NCBI GenBank assembly: GCA_009763385.1
Contig: CM019823.1
Location: forward strand, 87,245,104 to 87,309,103
Length of the DNA stretch: 64,000 nucleotides
Direction of reading: 5' to 3'
From: Coix lacryma-jobi var. lacryma-jobi
Taxonomy: Eukaryota; Streptophyta; Magnoliopsida; Poales; Poaceae
Below the pieces are notes generated by a model. The model had not been told where the DNA came from. It saw only the letters and a list, made by a program, of their open reading frames with translations, and searched no databases. A program made the translations under genes and the position numbers. Positions within the stretch are counted from its first letter, which is position 1. Each line of letters starts with the position of its first letter. Shown here in pieces: positions 12,281 through 21,365 of the stretch.

Positions 12281-12294
12281 CAAACACGCCATTA
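12281..12294 (-). repeat. Right Harbinger inverted repeat and target duplication (TTA)
   Basis: CAAACACGCCA ends at 12291 and TTA follows at 12292-12294. On the opposite strand it reads TGGCGTGTTTG, the mirror of the left end apart from its first base. Confidence 0.75.
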
Positions 12295-12526
12295 GGGACT
12301 CTGGATGGAGAGGCCTGAGTTGGTGTTTGATGTCATGACGAAAGCTATTGACAAAGCATTTTACAAACCACTCTTCGGTTAGCTCTGGTGTATCTTGTTT
12401 CAACATAGTCATGAAATCTTCAAACTTATCAATATAAGCATTGACTGTCATGTTGTCTTGTTTCAGTGCATTGAAAGTTTCAGCAACTTCATAGGGATTG
12501 TATGCAGAGAAACGATGAGTAATCAT
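12295..12526 (-). pseudogene. Gypsy gag fragment
   Basis: The frame reads FSAYNPYEVAETFNALKQ and then a WFVKCFVNSFRHDIK segment, the pattern of the Retrotrans_gag capsid domain of plant gypsy elements. It breaks off at 12292, where the Harbinger element entered; the knuckle continues on the other side at 8083. The upstream N-terminus is missing beyond about 12540, where mitochondrial-type DNA begins. It is non-functional. Confidence 0.8.
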
Positions 12527-12540
12527 GCAATAGAAATATG

Positions 12541-15500
12541 ACCAAGAGGAATCTTGCCCAGTGGTCTAATATGAATAAGAAATGGTAGCTATAACATAGA
12601 TTTTTCTCAATCGCTCAGCTTGAAGGTAGGTCCTTGTCACTAGAACGAAATGCAAGGGTTGGTGGATCGGTGATTTCTGATAATACAAGCAAGGACACAC
12701 CTCTGGTTGTATCTTGTGAGCCAGCCCTTACCGAAGGCATGATGGAGTGAAAGATCGGGACTCTTGGCTATCAAAAGAGCGAGCCGAAGTAAATTCGACA
12801 AGAAAGCTATCCGATGTATATTCGTTGGATATGATAATGAGCGAAAATGGTGGAAGGTTTCACTCCAGCAGGGGCCGCCGTTCCGGACCCAACAGAGGCA
12901 GGGGTAATTCTTTTCAGTCTAATGAGGCTGGGACAAGCTTTGCTTTTGTACTGGTTGAAACTGAGGATTAGCTTTGGGTAAGCTACTTCTCTGTTGTCTT
13001 GTCGTCAGTGGTCCTCTCATAGGAGTTTATGGAAAAGAGATGTGAATTCATAGGAGTAGATTTCTTTGCACGATGTTGTGCCTGTGTACCGATCTGTCCT
13101 CCTTACTCTACTTTTTGTTATTTCTCTTTATAGACGTTGGGTCGGAATTTCGCTCTCTGTAAGGAAGGGCTGCAAACAATAGGTTTGGTTTCTGTAGGCA
13201 GAGCGCTATCCATTTGCTTATTATTGAAGCAGCCAGGCAACATCTTATGCATGGGCTCTGCTATCCCCTTATAGCCGGGTTTGCCATCTAAAAATGGAGA
13301 TTCTGATCAAGAGAAAGCACCCCACCATATCTAGCTAGCAGGGGGAGGAGCGTCCCTTGAGAAGGGATGGGTGCGAAGCCTACGTTGATCTATGAGATCT
13401 CGTTCGTTGATCTATGAGACCTCGTTCCAAAGTGTTTTCCAAAAGAGCACATCCTAGCTCGAAGATTGAACTAGCAAAAGCACCCGAAGCAGATGGATCA
13501 ACATAACCACAATTGACCCTGTTTTCCACCTACTAGCAGCACGAGTATTCATTTAGTTCTGGAACACTTCCCAAATCGATATACGAAGAAGGGCAATCTC
13601 AGTATTTAAGTAAGAGATTTCTTATATGTATGCTAATCCATCCATCTGGAATGATACTTGCATAGGAAAGAAAGGAGTGTGTTTAGCGAGTAATAGGAGA
13701 AAGGAGTGTGTATGGCTAGGTAATAGAGAACAATAAAGGAATCAACACCCGCGTATCGTTCCATGGACAAGACTGGTAGTACTATTTTCTTTACTCTCCT
13801 TGTTCTGGCCTAGCTTGCTTGCATTCCAGTACTTCCTCAAGGTATCGATGAAACAGGCAATCAAGATCTAGTTGAGCAAGGCATGAATGATAATTGATGT
13901 GACTAATCCCCCCTGTTTGCTTCTTCCTTCATCCGGGCTGGGCATGTACTCCGATTTCGAACTTAGTTTGGCTGCATTCGAATGCCTTTTCTCATTTAAT
14001 ACGACATCTCTTGATACCTTTCACTCCTATTGGTCAGACAGATTCCGGGCTTATCAAGTGGTACTGAAATAGGGTAAAATTCTGTTTAGTAGAAAGGAAG
14101 GAAGCAAGTTCAGAAAGATGGGATCAAATTGTGAATGTTCGCATCTTGCTTTCGGCCTAGGGTTTATTGATAAGTTAGTTAAGCGCTTTATAATCAGTTT
14201 GGTGGATATAGGAGGAGGTGCCACATCTGTCTAAGTGATGAAGAAAGAAAGCATACTTGCACACTACTCGTAATTCATTAATATTCGAATTTCCAAGTGC
14301 TATAACTATCAATACAGGATTTACAACTAGTAATCACAGTGCACAGCTCTAATGCTTGCAAAGTATTTCTATTATAAGGTTCTCTTTTCTAATTTCTTAT
14401 AAGGCACGACCCTGTAAAGCATTAAGCTAGTTCCTAAAGCTAAAGAAGAAGCGGTTGATTAAGGAAGTGAAATAGGCCCACTTTCATGCATATACAGGTG
14501 CTTGTGTTGTGATCGAATTCTTTTATCCCTCGCAACCCTACCTACACTTCCATAGCTTTCAACCTACTCTTAATACCCAGCCCAGCCTCCCACCAGTAGG
14601 CGAATCCCTCCAACCAATGACTACTCAACCTTTATCACAATCTCAACTGCTTTCCACAGAAAGTATTACCTGAGGTTGAACATTTTGGAACATTTATCCC
14701 TTCAACCTGATTGCCTTAAACATTCATAGCTAACAGTTGACATCGTCTTTCCTTAATAAAAGAAGTAAACTATTTAACGGTTTGAGTTTGTCAGCTTTCA
14801 CCACTTCTCTTTGTCTTCCTCGACTATACATTCTCTTACTCCAACTAACCTAGACAGAGATTACTTTTCGATAACACACCTAGCATGATTTCCCTTGCTT
14901 TTCAGATAGCCTTGACATGAATGAAATGTGCACTTGATCGTTATCCCTTGCTTTGATTACACTCTCTCTCTATTCTTATCTCTTGTCGGGCCCCAATCCT
15001 TCTTCTTTCTTCTTTGAATTCCGATCGTCATCCAACATACCAGTAACATGTGATGATGCACCCGAATCTACTGCTCTGTGAAGAGTTGGAAGGACAGTAA
15101 TCGGTTTCTTCACTCAACCTATTCTTGGTTTCTGTTAGAATGGCGGGTAAGTAAGACTGGTTAAGTACTCTTCTTCGTGAAGCTAAAGGGAGTGGATTGC
15201 TCATAAGAAAAAGAAGTGAAGGTAGCTGAGCTCCAGCCAAGCCTAAGCGATCAAGCTGTTTCCTTTGCTGATCCGATAAAAGAAGAAAGCAAGCCTAGGA
15301 AGCTGGGCCAGGTCTTATTACTTCTCGGATAGCTAGGAGAAAGAAACTCGGATTGGGTGCCAGTTAGGATACTCGGTTAGCAAGGGCAAAGGGTTAGGGC
15401 TTGGTAGGAATTCCCTATAATAGGAAGAACAATGAAAGCGACCTTTCGAGATAAAGAAAGTAGGTTATAAACCGGAAGTAGGCACTCTGGACGATCTGTG

Positions 15501-16925
15501 GGACTATGTTGACTGACAAAGCCTATGCTCACTTTAGTCTATCCCTAATAAGAAGGAAGACTCTTGAGAGAATCAATTCCGTCAAACTTGCATAGGAAAG
15601 GCTATCCATACCAAGAGTCCCCTGTTTTCATTCACTGACTCTCAAGCCTACGCCGTAACCCGAAGAATCCATCTCTTTTCTTTCTTTAGCCCTCAATCCC
15701 TATGTTTCCACTCACGTGGTTGGGTAGCTTGTCTTTTTTCTCTGTTCTTCGCTTGTATTGCATGGGCAAGTCCTTTAGAGAACGAGGAAAGTAGGGAATA
15801 GCAGAACAAAGAAAGAAGGGGAGGTATGGTTACCGGAAGAAACCCTGAACTACGGATGCAAGGGGAAAGAAGGCAGATGGGGAGGATAGGAAAACCGTAC
15901 CCGGAAGGCGAGTCGAAGAGAACAAACAGTAAGTCGAACCTACTGTGATAAATGAAATCCCTAGCCCCGCAGGGCAGGACCATATTTTGTAGTAGTAGCT
16001 TTTCTCACTGGTAAAGCTGGATAGGTTAGAGGATGTGAGCTAGCAGCAACAAGTTAAGTAAGGGATAAGATTCTCTGTGTCTGGAATGATACCTTTCTGA
16101 TCGCGACACAAGAAGATGGGAGCTATTGGCAAAGCCACCATCACTAGGCAACCAACATATGCTTTTCCAAAGCCAGAACTAGGATAGCGAGCTGGAAAGG
16201 AGAAGTGAACTGGTTGAGAGGAAGAATCAAGTAGAACCGATAGAAGCTCTTGTTGCCTTATTTGAATATGGACCAATCGACAACCTTTTCTTTGAAAAAA
16301 AAGAGGAATCATGTTTCCGACCTTGCCACCGGACTGTTTGATGGAGCGGGGAGCCTGTAACAACTAGAACAGACAAGAAGGCTTGCCAAGAATAGACGAA
16401 GGCCCTTAGCCGAGGAGCAAGAAAACGAATGCGCGTGCTAACGGTGATTTTCTGTTTAAAGTGGGTGTAGTGCAGAATGGAAGCCCCTACTCTGACTTGG
16501 TCTAGTGAATGTCAGTCCGTCTTCATACTCGGTCTAGTGAATGATAGGTAGGTAACAGTGAAGTAGTCGGCGCACCCTCTATAATATAAAGAAGCACACG
16601 ATCTAATCTAGTCTTATTGTTAGTCTCTCTATAAAGATGATCCATCACCTAAAGGGCGGACTCTGGACAGAAACCGAGGATTTGCTATAGGTTCAGACAA
16701 TATGCTACATTCTATGATATCCTATTCAATCCCCCGGTTAGCATGCGATGCTCGTCAATAAATCCTCTCTTCTTAAAGCCGGACAAAGAAATGCAAGTAA
16801 ATACCCTCGATTCATTCTTTTTATGCGAGTGGGAAAGCTAGCTAGAAATCAATGACAAGGAGTAGAGCCACACAAACGCCACTACTTAAGGGGACCTAAA
16901 GGGTAGACAATTAAGTTCGATCACT
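12541..16925. other. Mitochondrial-type intergenic DNA, block 2
   Basis: The style matches block 1. No known gene is recognisable. Small frames at 12747-12971 (Arg/Gly-rich), 15693-15983 and 16040-16363 show no family I know. Both borders are approximate: the left border follows a gypsy gag remnant and the right border precedes a copia leader. Confidence 0.4.
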
Positions 16926-17977
16926 TAAGTGTTAAATGAATAGGCGATTTCTAGATTAAAACCAGAATATAAATCATGATAAATTGATGATCTAGATATC
17001 TCAGATTGTATTGTTTACTTGCATAACAAGACAGACATAACAAGATCTCAAATATGATAACAGGTGTAACCATAGCTCGTACACCAGATAGATTAAAAAG
17101 TAAGAACAAAGACATAAGATCTAATATAAGCATAGACATTAGATCACGAGCGGCGTACCTTTCGTTTGCTAGAGAAGATGGTGGTGGAGTCGGTGCTGGC
17201 AGATCGTCGATGAGCGCTGGAGGAAGAGCTCGGAGCAGTTGACGACGAATACGCCTGGACGTAGCGCCGCCTGACTTGGACGGTAGACGACCCGTTGTTG
17301 AAGACGAGAGCAGTCGCGCGACGAGCGCTTCCCAAAAACCTTATTCGCCTTCTCCTGGTGCAGGATCGCAAAGACGAGGGTTCCAGAGACCTGCTCGCCC
17401 GGTCGCTGGTGCACGCAAGCGAACGGACTGGAGACGACTAGACGGCAGCGCAAAAGCGATATGAGGCAAACCCTAACTCGAGAGGTGTTAAGATACGTTT
17501 TAGCGTGGCCGATAGGTTGCTTATATAGCCCTGTTGAACCGACCTCGTGTCGCGATCACGATCTAAGTCGGTTTAGGACTCTTGAGTCGTAACTGTTTAG
17601 GACTCTGCAACTTGAAGGCCGAGAAACCAAAAACTAAAACTGCAAAAGGAGACCGCGCTCCCGCAAGGCGAGGAGCCGGATTTCGGCGGATCATTCACGC
17701 AGGTGCCGCGCACCCGCGTAAGTCGCCACGCCCCGCCCCGCCCGGCCCGGCGAGGCGAGGCGAGCGAGCGCGCGTGTGGGTTTCTCTTTCTCCTTCTCAC
17801 ACTAGACTTGAGGAAGTGGAGAGGACTTCCATATTTAAGCAAGTCCTCCTCCCCTTCCACTAGCAAGGTGGGACTAAAGAGTTCCACTTCCCCTCTTTGC
17901 TCACACATGAATGAGCCTTTGAGATTTATTATGAAATTCAGAATTTGTTAATGGGTCAAGCCCATATAATTCTAACA
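16926..17977 (-). mobile_element. Copia-type LTR with adjacent leader
   Basis: On the minus strand the unit starts TGTTAGAATTATATGGG at 17977, the usual TGTTAG start of a copia LTR. A GC-rich U3 is followed by TATATAA at 17527-17521 and a CpG-rich transcribed part to about 17160, then an AT-rich leader. The LTR end and primer site were not identified and no coding part is attached. The left border near 16925 is approximate. The small frames inside (17144-17908, both strands) are compositional. Confidence 0.6.
17521..17527 (-). promoter_or_regulatory. TATA box of the copia LTR
   Basis: TATATAA on the minus strand lies about 450 bp into the LTR from its TG end, with a CpG-rich transcribed region beyond. 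Confidence 0.5.
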
Positions 17978-17981
17978 TTAA

Positions 17982-18008
17982 GGGGGACTAATAGGATACT
18001 AGTCCCCC
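17982..18008. repeat. Perfect 9-bp inverted repeat before the ORF cluster
   Basis: GGGGGACTA (17982-17990) and TAGTCCCCC (18000-18008) flank a nine-base loop. The hairpin starts four bases after the copia LTR end and lies 156 bp before the first ORF of the cluster. It may be a terminal structure or a leader hairpin of the cluster, or chance at the junction. Confidence 0.6.
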
Positions 18009-18164
18009 GACACGACATGAAACTGCTATGATTCACCAAACTGTTTCAAACGGTGTCTGCCTCGTCGCAATTGCATTGCATAGAGGGTGGCTCAGACCAC
18101 AAGGGTAGAATTTTCTCAAATCCCTATTGCCGAATACATTTTTAGAAAATAAATATAAACTATC

Positions 18165-18680
18165 ATGACTGGAACTTTTCACTTAGAACAAGTTACTCAA
18201 CTCTTTACTAATCTTAAGAGACGTATTAGACAAAATGCAGACCAATTGAATAGTTTGCAGGATACCTTAAAACATATAACTAATTCTAAAGAACAAGATC
18301 CTTTTCGAATGGCGTTCAAACCTCTTTTGATGCAAGATTTAGACATTGAGACGGTTCCTACTACACAACTTATCAGTAATAGATTACCTAAGGAAGGGAT
18401 ATACAAAACTATTGTAAGTCATAAGGACTTTGAGTTAATATCTAGTAAATCGTTTTTTTTCAATCCTCGATCTGGTACTTTGGATGGGGGCATTCCAATG
18501 GATGGAGTCAGCCCTACTATTATACAAAATCATTCGATAATGACGGAATATTTCAATAGAATGGGGTTTACTCCCATGAGTGAAGATCTAATCAGCTCAC
18601 ACGGTATTATGTGGAAAGCCCTGAACCATGCGGTTGAATCATTAATTAATAGCTTTAAGATTGAATTAGGAGCACTCTAG
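18165..18680 (+). CDS. Unidentified 171-residue protein, first of an overlapping ORF cluster
   Basis: The frame runs from ATG 18165 to TAG 18678. Residues about 8-40 are rich in Leu, Asn, Gln and Arg with leucines at near-heptad spacing (FTNLKRRIRQNADQLNSLQD), suggesting a short coiled coil. The rest is mixed alpha/beta in look, with no Cys/His knuckle, no signal peptide and no membrane segment. I do not recognise a family. The same frame stays open for 132 codons after the TAG, so a readthrough product is possible. Low-GC codon use differs from the flanking GC-rich LTR. A gag-like structural role is only a guess from its position before an RT-like gene. Confidence 0.5.
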   Translation: MTGTFHLEQVTQLFTNLKRRIRQNADQLNSLQDTLKHITNSKEQDPFRMAFKPLLMQDLDIETVPTTQLISNRLPKEGIYKTIVSHKDFELISSKSFFFNPRSGTLDGGIPMDGVSPTIIQNHSIMTEYFNRMGFTPMSEDLISSHGIMWKALNHAVESLINSFKIELGAL

Positions 18681-19079
18681 GAGGCTGCCGGTGGACTCCT
18701 GAGCTATGATGCCTCTGATTGTGTGTTACACATACTCATGTCCCAAACCCCAGACAGCATAAGCCTTGTAGTATATGGTAATCTATTTACCATTGTAAAA
18801 ATAGGTTGTTCGTTAAGAAAAGTTTGGTATAACTACAATACTTGGGATGCTCGCTCTGCTTTTTGTGATGGTTGTCCAATACCAGACAGCCTAGCGGTGT
18901 TTAGCCATGCGCTTTGGGTAAAGGATAAAATCCATGGTTATCATATCGCTGTGGACTTAGAAGAGGGTCTAAGGAATGAGTTAGGCACCTATACCTCCTC
19001 AGACATCCTTGAACGGGTGGGCCCGTGGGCCCTAGGGCTAAAGGGAATTGTGCCTACTCCCTTAGGTGTGTTAATATGA
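18681..19079 (+). CDS. In-frame extension after an amber stop, 132 codons
   Basis: Directly after the TAG of the previous ORF, in the same frame, reading continues without a stop to TGA at 19077. An independent start could be GTG 18723 or ATG 18738. The protein-like part includes cysteine/tryptophan-bearing segments (CSLRKVWYNYNTWDARSAF, then FCDGCPIPDSLAVF) and a hydrophobic C-terminus. I do not recognise a family. Either the TAG is a point mutation in an originally 304-residue protein or it is suppressed. The TGA overlaps the next ATG by one base (TGATG), typical of termination-reinitiation coupling. Confidence 0.45.
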   Translation, partial: EAAGGLLSYDASDCVLHILMSQTPDSISLVVYGNLFTIVKIGCSLRKVWYNYNTWDARSAFCDGCPIPDSLAVFSHALWVKDKIHGYHIAVDLEEGLRNELGTYTSSDILERVGPWALGLKGIVPTPLGVLI

Positions 19080-20104
19080 TGTATACAGATAGAATCATGT
19101 GCTTTCTTATTAGAACGATATCGTATTGTAGGCTATTTTCCACTGCTAAGCAAGCGCCGTTTTCGAGCTTATGTAATGACCAAAATAAGCGTATGCTGCT
19201 ATCAGCAATTGACTCTATCTATAACGAAGAATGGAGGAAAAGAGGAGTCCTTCCTTTCAAGATGGAGCGTTTGCAAGCAGCATTGTTTGAAAAAGATAAC
19301 TTCCAATTAGGACCAATTGATTATTATCAATATAGGGAATCGGAAATTCCTTCTTTCCTATATAATATACTTGTCACGCAAGCATCACTTGGGTATTTAT
19401 GGATTAATGAATGGGATCAGGATGGAGATGGAATGATCGGGGTGTATCAGTGTAGACAACCAACTGATTTATTCCTCATGACGGCGTTATCCAGGGTCTT
19501 CATAAGAAGAATAGGTTGTCCTAACCTAGCACCTATTACCACTAACGTGCAAACATTGAATGATGTCAAGTGCGTGCACTACGCTTTCTTGAATAGACAG
19601 CAAAATGTCGAGAAAGTACTATTTATAGACTTGTTACCTTCTATGAATCAAGCAAGGAACTCTCGTATATTGCGATGTTTTGACAATTTCACCTGCAAAG
19701 GGGTTTTTTTAAATTTACTGAAACAAATTATCTTTCTAGAAATCTATGATGCGAATACTGGCAAGATTATACCCTTCAATCTAATCCCTCCAATAGGAGA
19801 AATCACAAATGTTATTTTACATCTATTCTATCAAATAAAGTTCGATACAGTGATAGAGGAGAAGTATCCTGGAATTACATATACACGATGGGGTCATGAA
19901 GTTTTTATAACAATAAAAAAGAATGATTCATTTACATTCGATGATGAGACAGTCATGTCTCTATTAGATGAAATAGATCTTGATGGGGATTTTGAGTTCT
20001 TATCTTCAGAAGACTATGCCTGTTTGCCGGCGTGTAAGGGAGAAAAGGCTATAATACTAGACGAGGATGGGTGTGTTTCGGTATGGAGATACGAGGATTT
20101 GTAA
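19079..20104 (+). CDS. Reverse-transcriptase-like protein, 341 residues, altered catalytic box
   Basis: ATG 19079 overlaps the upstream stop; the frame ends with TAA at 20102. The middle and C-terminus show, in RT order and spacing, a motif A-like strand (VLFIDLLPSMNQARNSRIL, Asp about residue 184), a Gly/Pro turn like motif B (IPPIGEITNVILHLF, about 236-250), and a strand-turn-strand in the place of YxDD reading YTRWGHEVFI (about 268-277). The catalytic Asp pair is absent. This resembles group II-intron or bacterial/mitochondrial-plasmid RTs more than LTR-element RTs. An N-terminal stretch with SYCRLFSTAK could serve as a mitochondrial presequence (inference). No integrase or RNase H is visible. 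The family assignment is remote and unproven; the intact 341-residue frame is what the sequence shows. Confidence 0.45.
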   Translation: MYTDRIMCFLIRTISYCRLFSTAKQAPFSSLCNDQNKRMLLSAIDSIYNEEWRKRGVLPFKMERLQAALFEKDNFQLGPIDYYQYRESEIPSFLYNILVTQASLGYLWINEWDQDGDGMIGVYQCRQPTDLFLMTALSRVFIRRIGCPNLAPITTNVQTLNDVKCVHYAFLNRQQNVEKVLFIDLLPSMNQARNSRILRCFDNFTCKGVFLNLLKQIIFLEIYDANTGKIIPFNLIPPIGEITNVILHLFYQIKFDTVIEEKYPGITYTRWGHEVFITIKKNDSFTFDDETVMSLLDEIDLDGDFEFLSSEDYACLPACKGEKAIILDEDGCVSVWRYEDL

Positions 20105-20298
20105 TCCAATTTGACATCGCTACCGTTGGTCCACGTTGTGCCAGCCCCCATTTTATCCTGCGAGCAGCCCTATTGAGGAGTGCGCATAAGTGTTTTACTG
20201 GTAGTGTCCTTATGAAGGTTCAAGTATGGAGGGGCGCCTCGAGCTATTTATCTAGTCAATTTATTTTTAGTATCGTATCGGTAGGCACTGATCATTGA
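20083..20298 (+). CDS. Small overlapping ORF, 71 residues
   Basis: ATG 20083 lies 22 bp inside the end of the RT-like gene in another frame. The frame runs to TGA 20296. It has a hydrophobic C-terminal stretch (YLSSQFIFSIVSVG) that might be a short membrane segment. I do not recognise a family. Its stop overlaps the possible TTG start of the next ORF. A 71-codon frame could arise by chance, so support comes only from the tight packing. Confidence 0.3.
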   Translation: MEIRGFVIQFDIATVGPRCASPHFILRAALLRSAHKCFTGSVLMKVQVWRGASSYLSSQFIFSIVSVGTDH

Positions 20299-20630
20299 TA
20301 TTGGATGTATCGTTAGTTTGTACCGAGTCAAATAAGCAGAGCTTATTTTATTCCCTTGCAGCTCAGAAAAGAGATCCCGTTTACGAGGGAAATAAAATAG
20401 TTAGAACTACCCCAAGGCATTTAGGGGTGGATGATCTAAGAGCACTTGATCAAGAAGGTATCAAAACATTGCTCTTTTTATAGACTACGGACTCGAACTT
20501 CGATAAAGTATTGCAGGATAATGATATAGCTTATCCTAAAAATAAGAAAGAGAAAGATATGGCTTATTATCGCCAAAGTAGGAAATTGATTCATGTAGAT
20601 AAGGAAGGCGAATATCTCATGTCCCGCTGA
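20295..20630 (+). pseudogene. Last ORF of the cluster, interrupted by an amber stop
   Basis: From TTG 20295 the frame is open to TAG 20481 (62 codons) and stays open after it to TGA 20628 (48 codons). The second half is strongly charged and protein-like (AYPKNKKEKDMAYYRQSRK). The pattern, one in-frame TAG with open sequence on both sides, repeats that of the first ORF. No family is recognised. The downstream end abuts a gypsy gag fragment, so the true 3' end may be lost. Confidence 0.35.
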
Positions 20631-21365
20631 GAGATGGGACCTCCACAACCTCTCGGCTGTTGTGTACCGCCACCTCTCGCCACTACTCCCTGTGTCATCG
20701 ATTTGGTTCGGTCTCCAAGCATGAGTTTTGAATTTGGCTTGGGACACTCCCTAGCGAAATGACCGAGCCCACCACAATTGTAACAAGTGCCATTCTTCCT
20801 GTAGCAAGTTGACTCATGATGTCTCCCTTGACAATATCGACACCAAACCTTCTCGTAATTCACAACGCCAGAATTTTGCTTAGCTGGATTTGCTGATGGC
20901 GGGGAATTCATTGTTGGCCTTGATTGATGATCCATCAACTCGTGGCTTTACATTGAGAACAAAGCTTTGCTGACCCGCTCATATGACTCCACTCGTAGCG
21001 CATGTGCCATCAGATCCACTAGTCTCGCTGTACCAGGAAGGTCGATTATTTGTGTAAATCTGGGATGAAGCCCTTCCAGATATTGCCGTCGCAAGCGGAA
21101 GTCATCTGCCACAATGTCAGGAGCATACCTCATAAAGTTGTCGCATTTCATATTGTAGTCCTGAACAGTACCACTCCCTTGTTTTAGGCTAACGAATTGC
21201 TGTCGAAGCGCTTCCCGAGACATAACATCTAAATACTGATCATTGAATTCTCGCTCGAACCACGCCCAAGGAATGGTTGGATTTGAACCACCATTATCTC
21301 CATTATGTCTCTTCTTTGCCTCCTGCCACCAGAAAGGAGCATGGAAACATGAGAAGCAAAGAAAG
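20631..21365 (-). pseudogene. Gypsy gag fragment with two CCHC knuckles
   Basis: Leftward from about 21360 the frame has the capsid-domain pattern (FEREFNDQYL, then FVSLKQGSGTVQDYNMKC, then RLRRQYLEGLHPRF). A second frame continues with two knuckles, CRYCQGRHHESTC and CYNCGGLGHFAREC. The single interruption lies near 20940. Capsid and nucleocapsid would package element RNA. Nothing of pol is present. Two knuckles in tandem distinguish it from the gypsy fragment at 6.9-12.5 kb, so it is another family. Confidence 0.8.

Larger units (their letters stand above)
8087..12291 (+). mobile_element. PIF/Harbinger DNA transposon with defective transposase
   Basis: A 4.2-kb element is bounded by short inverted repeats (CGGCGTGTTTAG at left; CCAAACACGCCA at right, pairing as (C/T)GGCGTGTTT) and flanked by TTA on both sides. 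TTA/TAA duplications and two genes, a HARBI1-like nuclease and a Myb/SANT-like protein, define the superfamily. The Myb/SANT gene is intact while the nuclease has lost its catalytic middle. The element therefore could not move without an active relative. It inserted into the minus-strand gypsy fragment after that element was in place. Confidence 0.85.
6877..12540 (-). mobile_element. Truncated Ty3/gypsy element, split by a DNA transposon
   Basis: Read leftward, the order is gag (12.5-12.3 kb), CCHC knuckle (8.1-7.8 kb), retropepsin (7.7-7.2 kb) and the first part of reverse transcriptase (7.1-6.9 kb). That is the normal gypsy gag-pol order. The 8087-12291 transposon sits between gag and the knuckle. 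The copy has no LTRs and stops inside the RT domain. At least two frameshifts (near 7.92 and 7.71 kb) break the reading frame. The gypsy lineage is not certain. Confidence 0.8.

Noticed and set aside
12747..12971. Arg/Gly-rich 74-codon frame as a retroelement nucleocapsid
   Set aside because: No Cys/His knuckle and no flanking gag or pol sequence in any frame.
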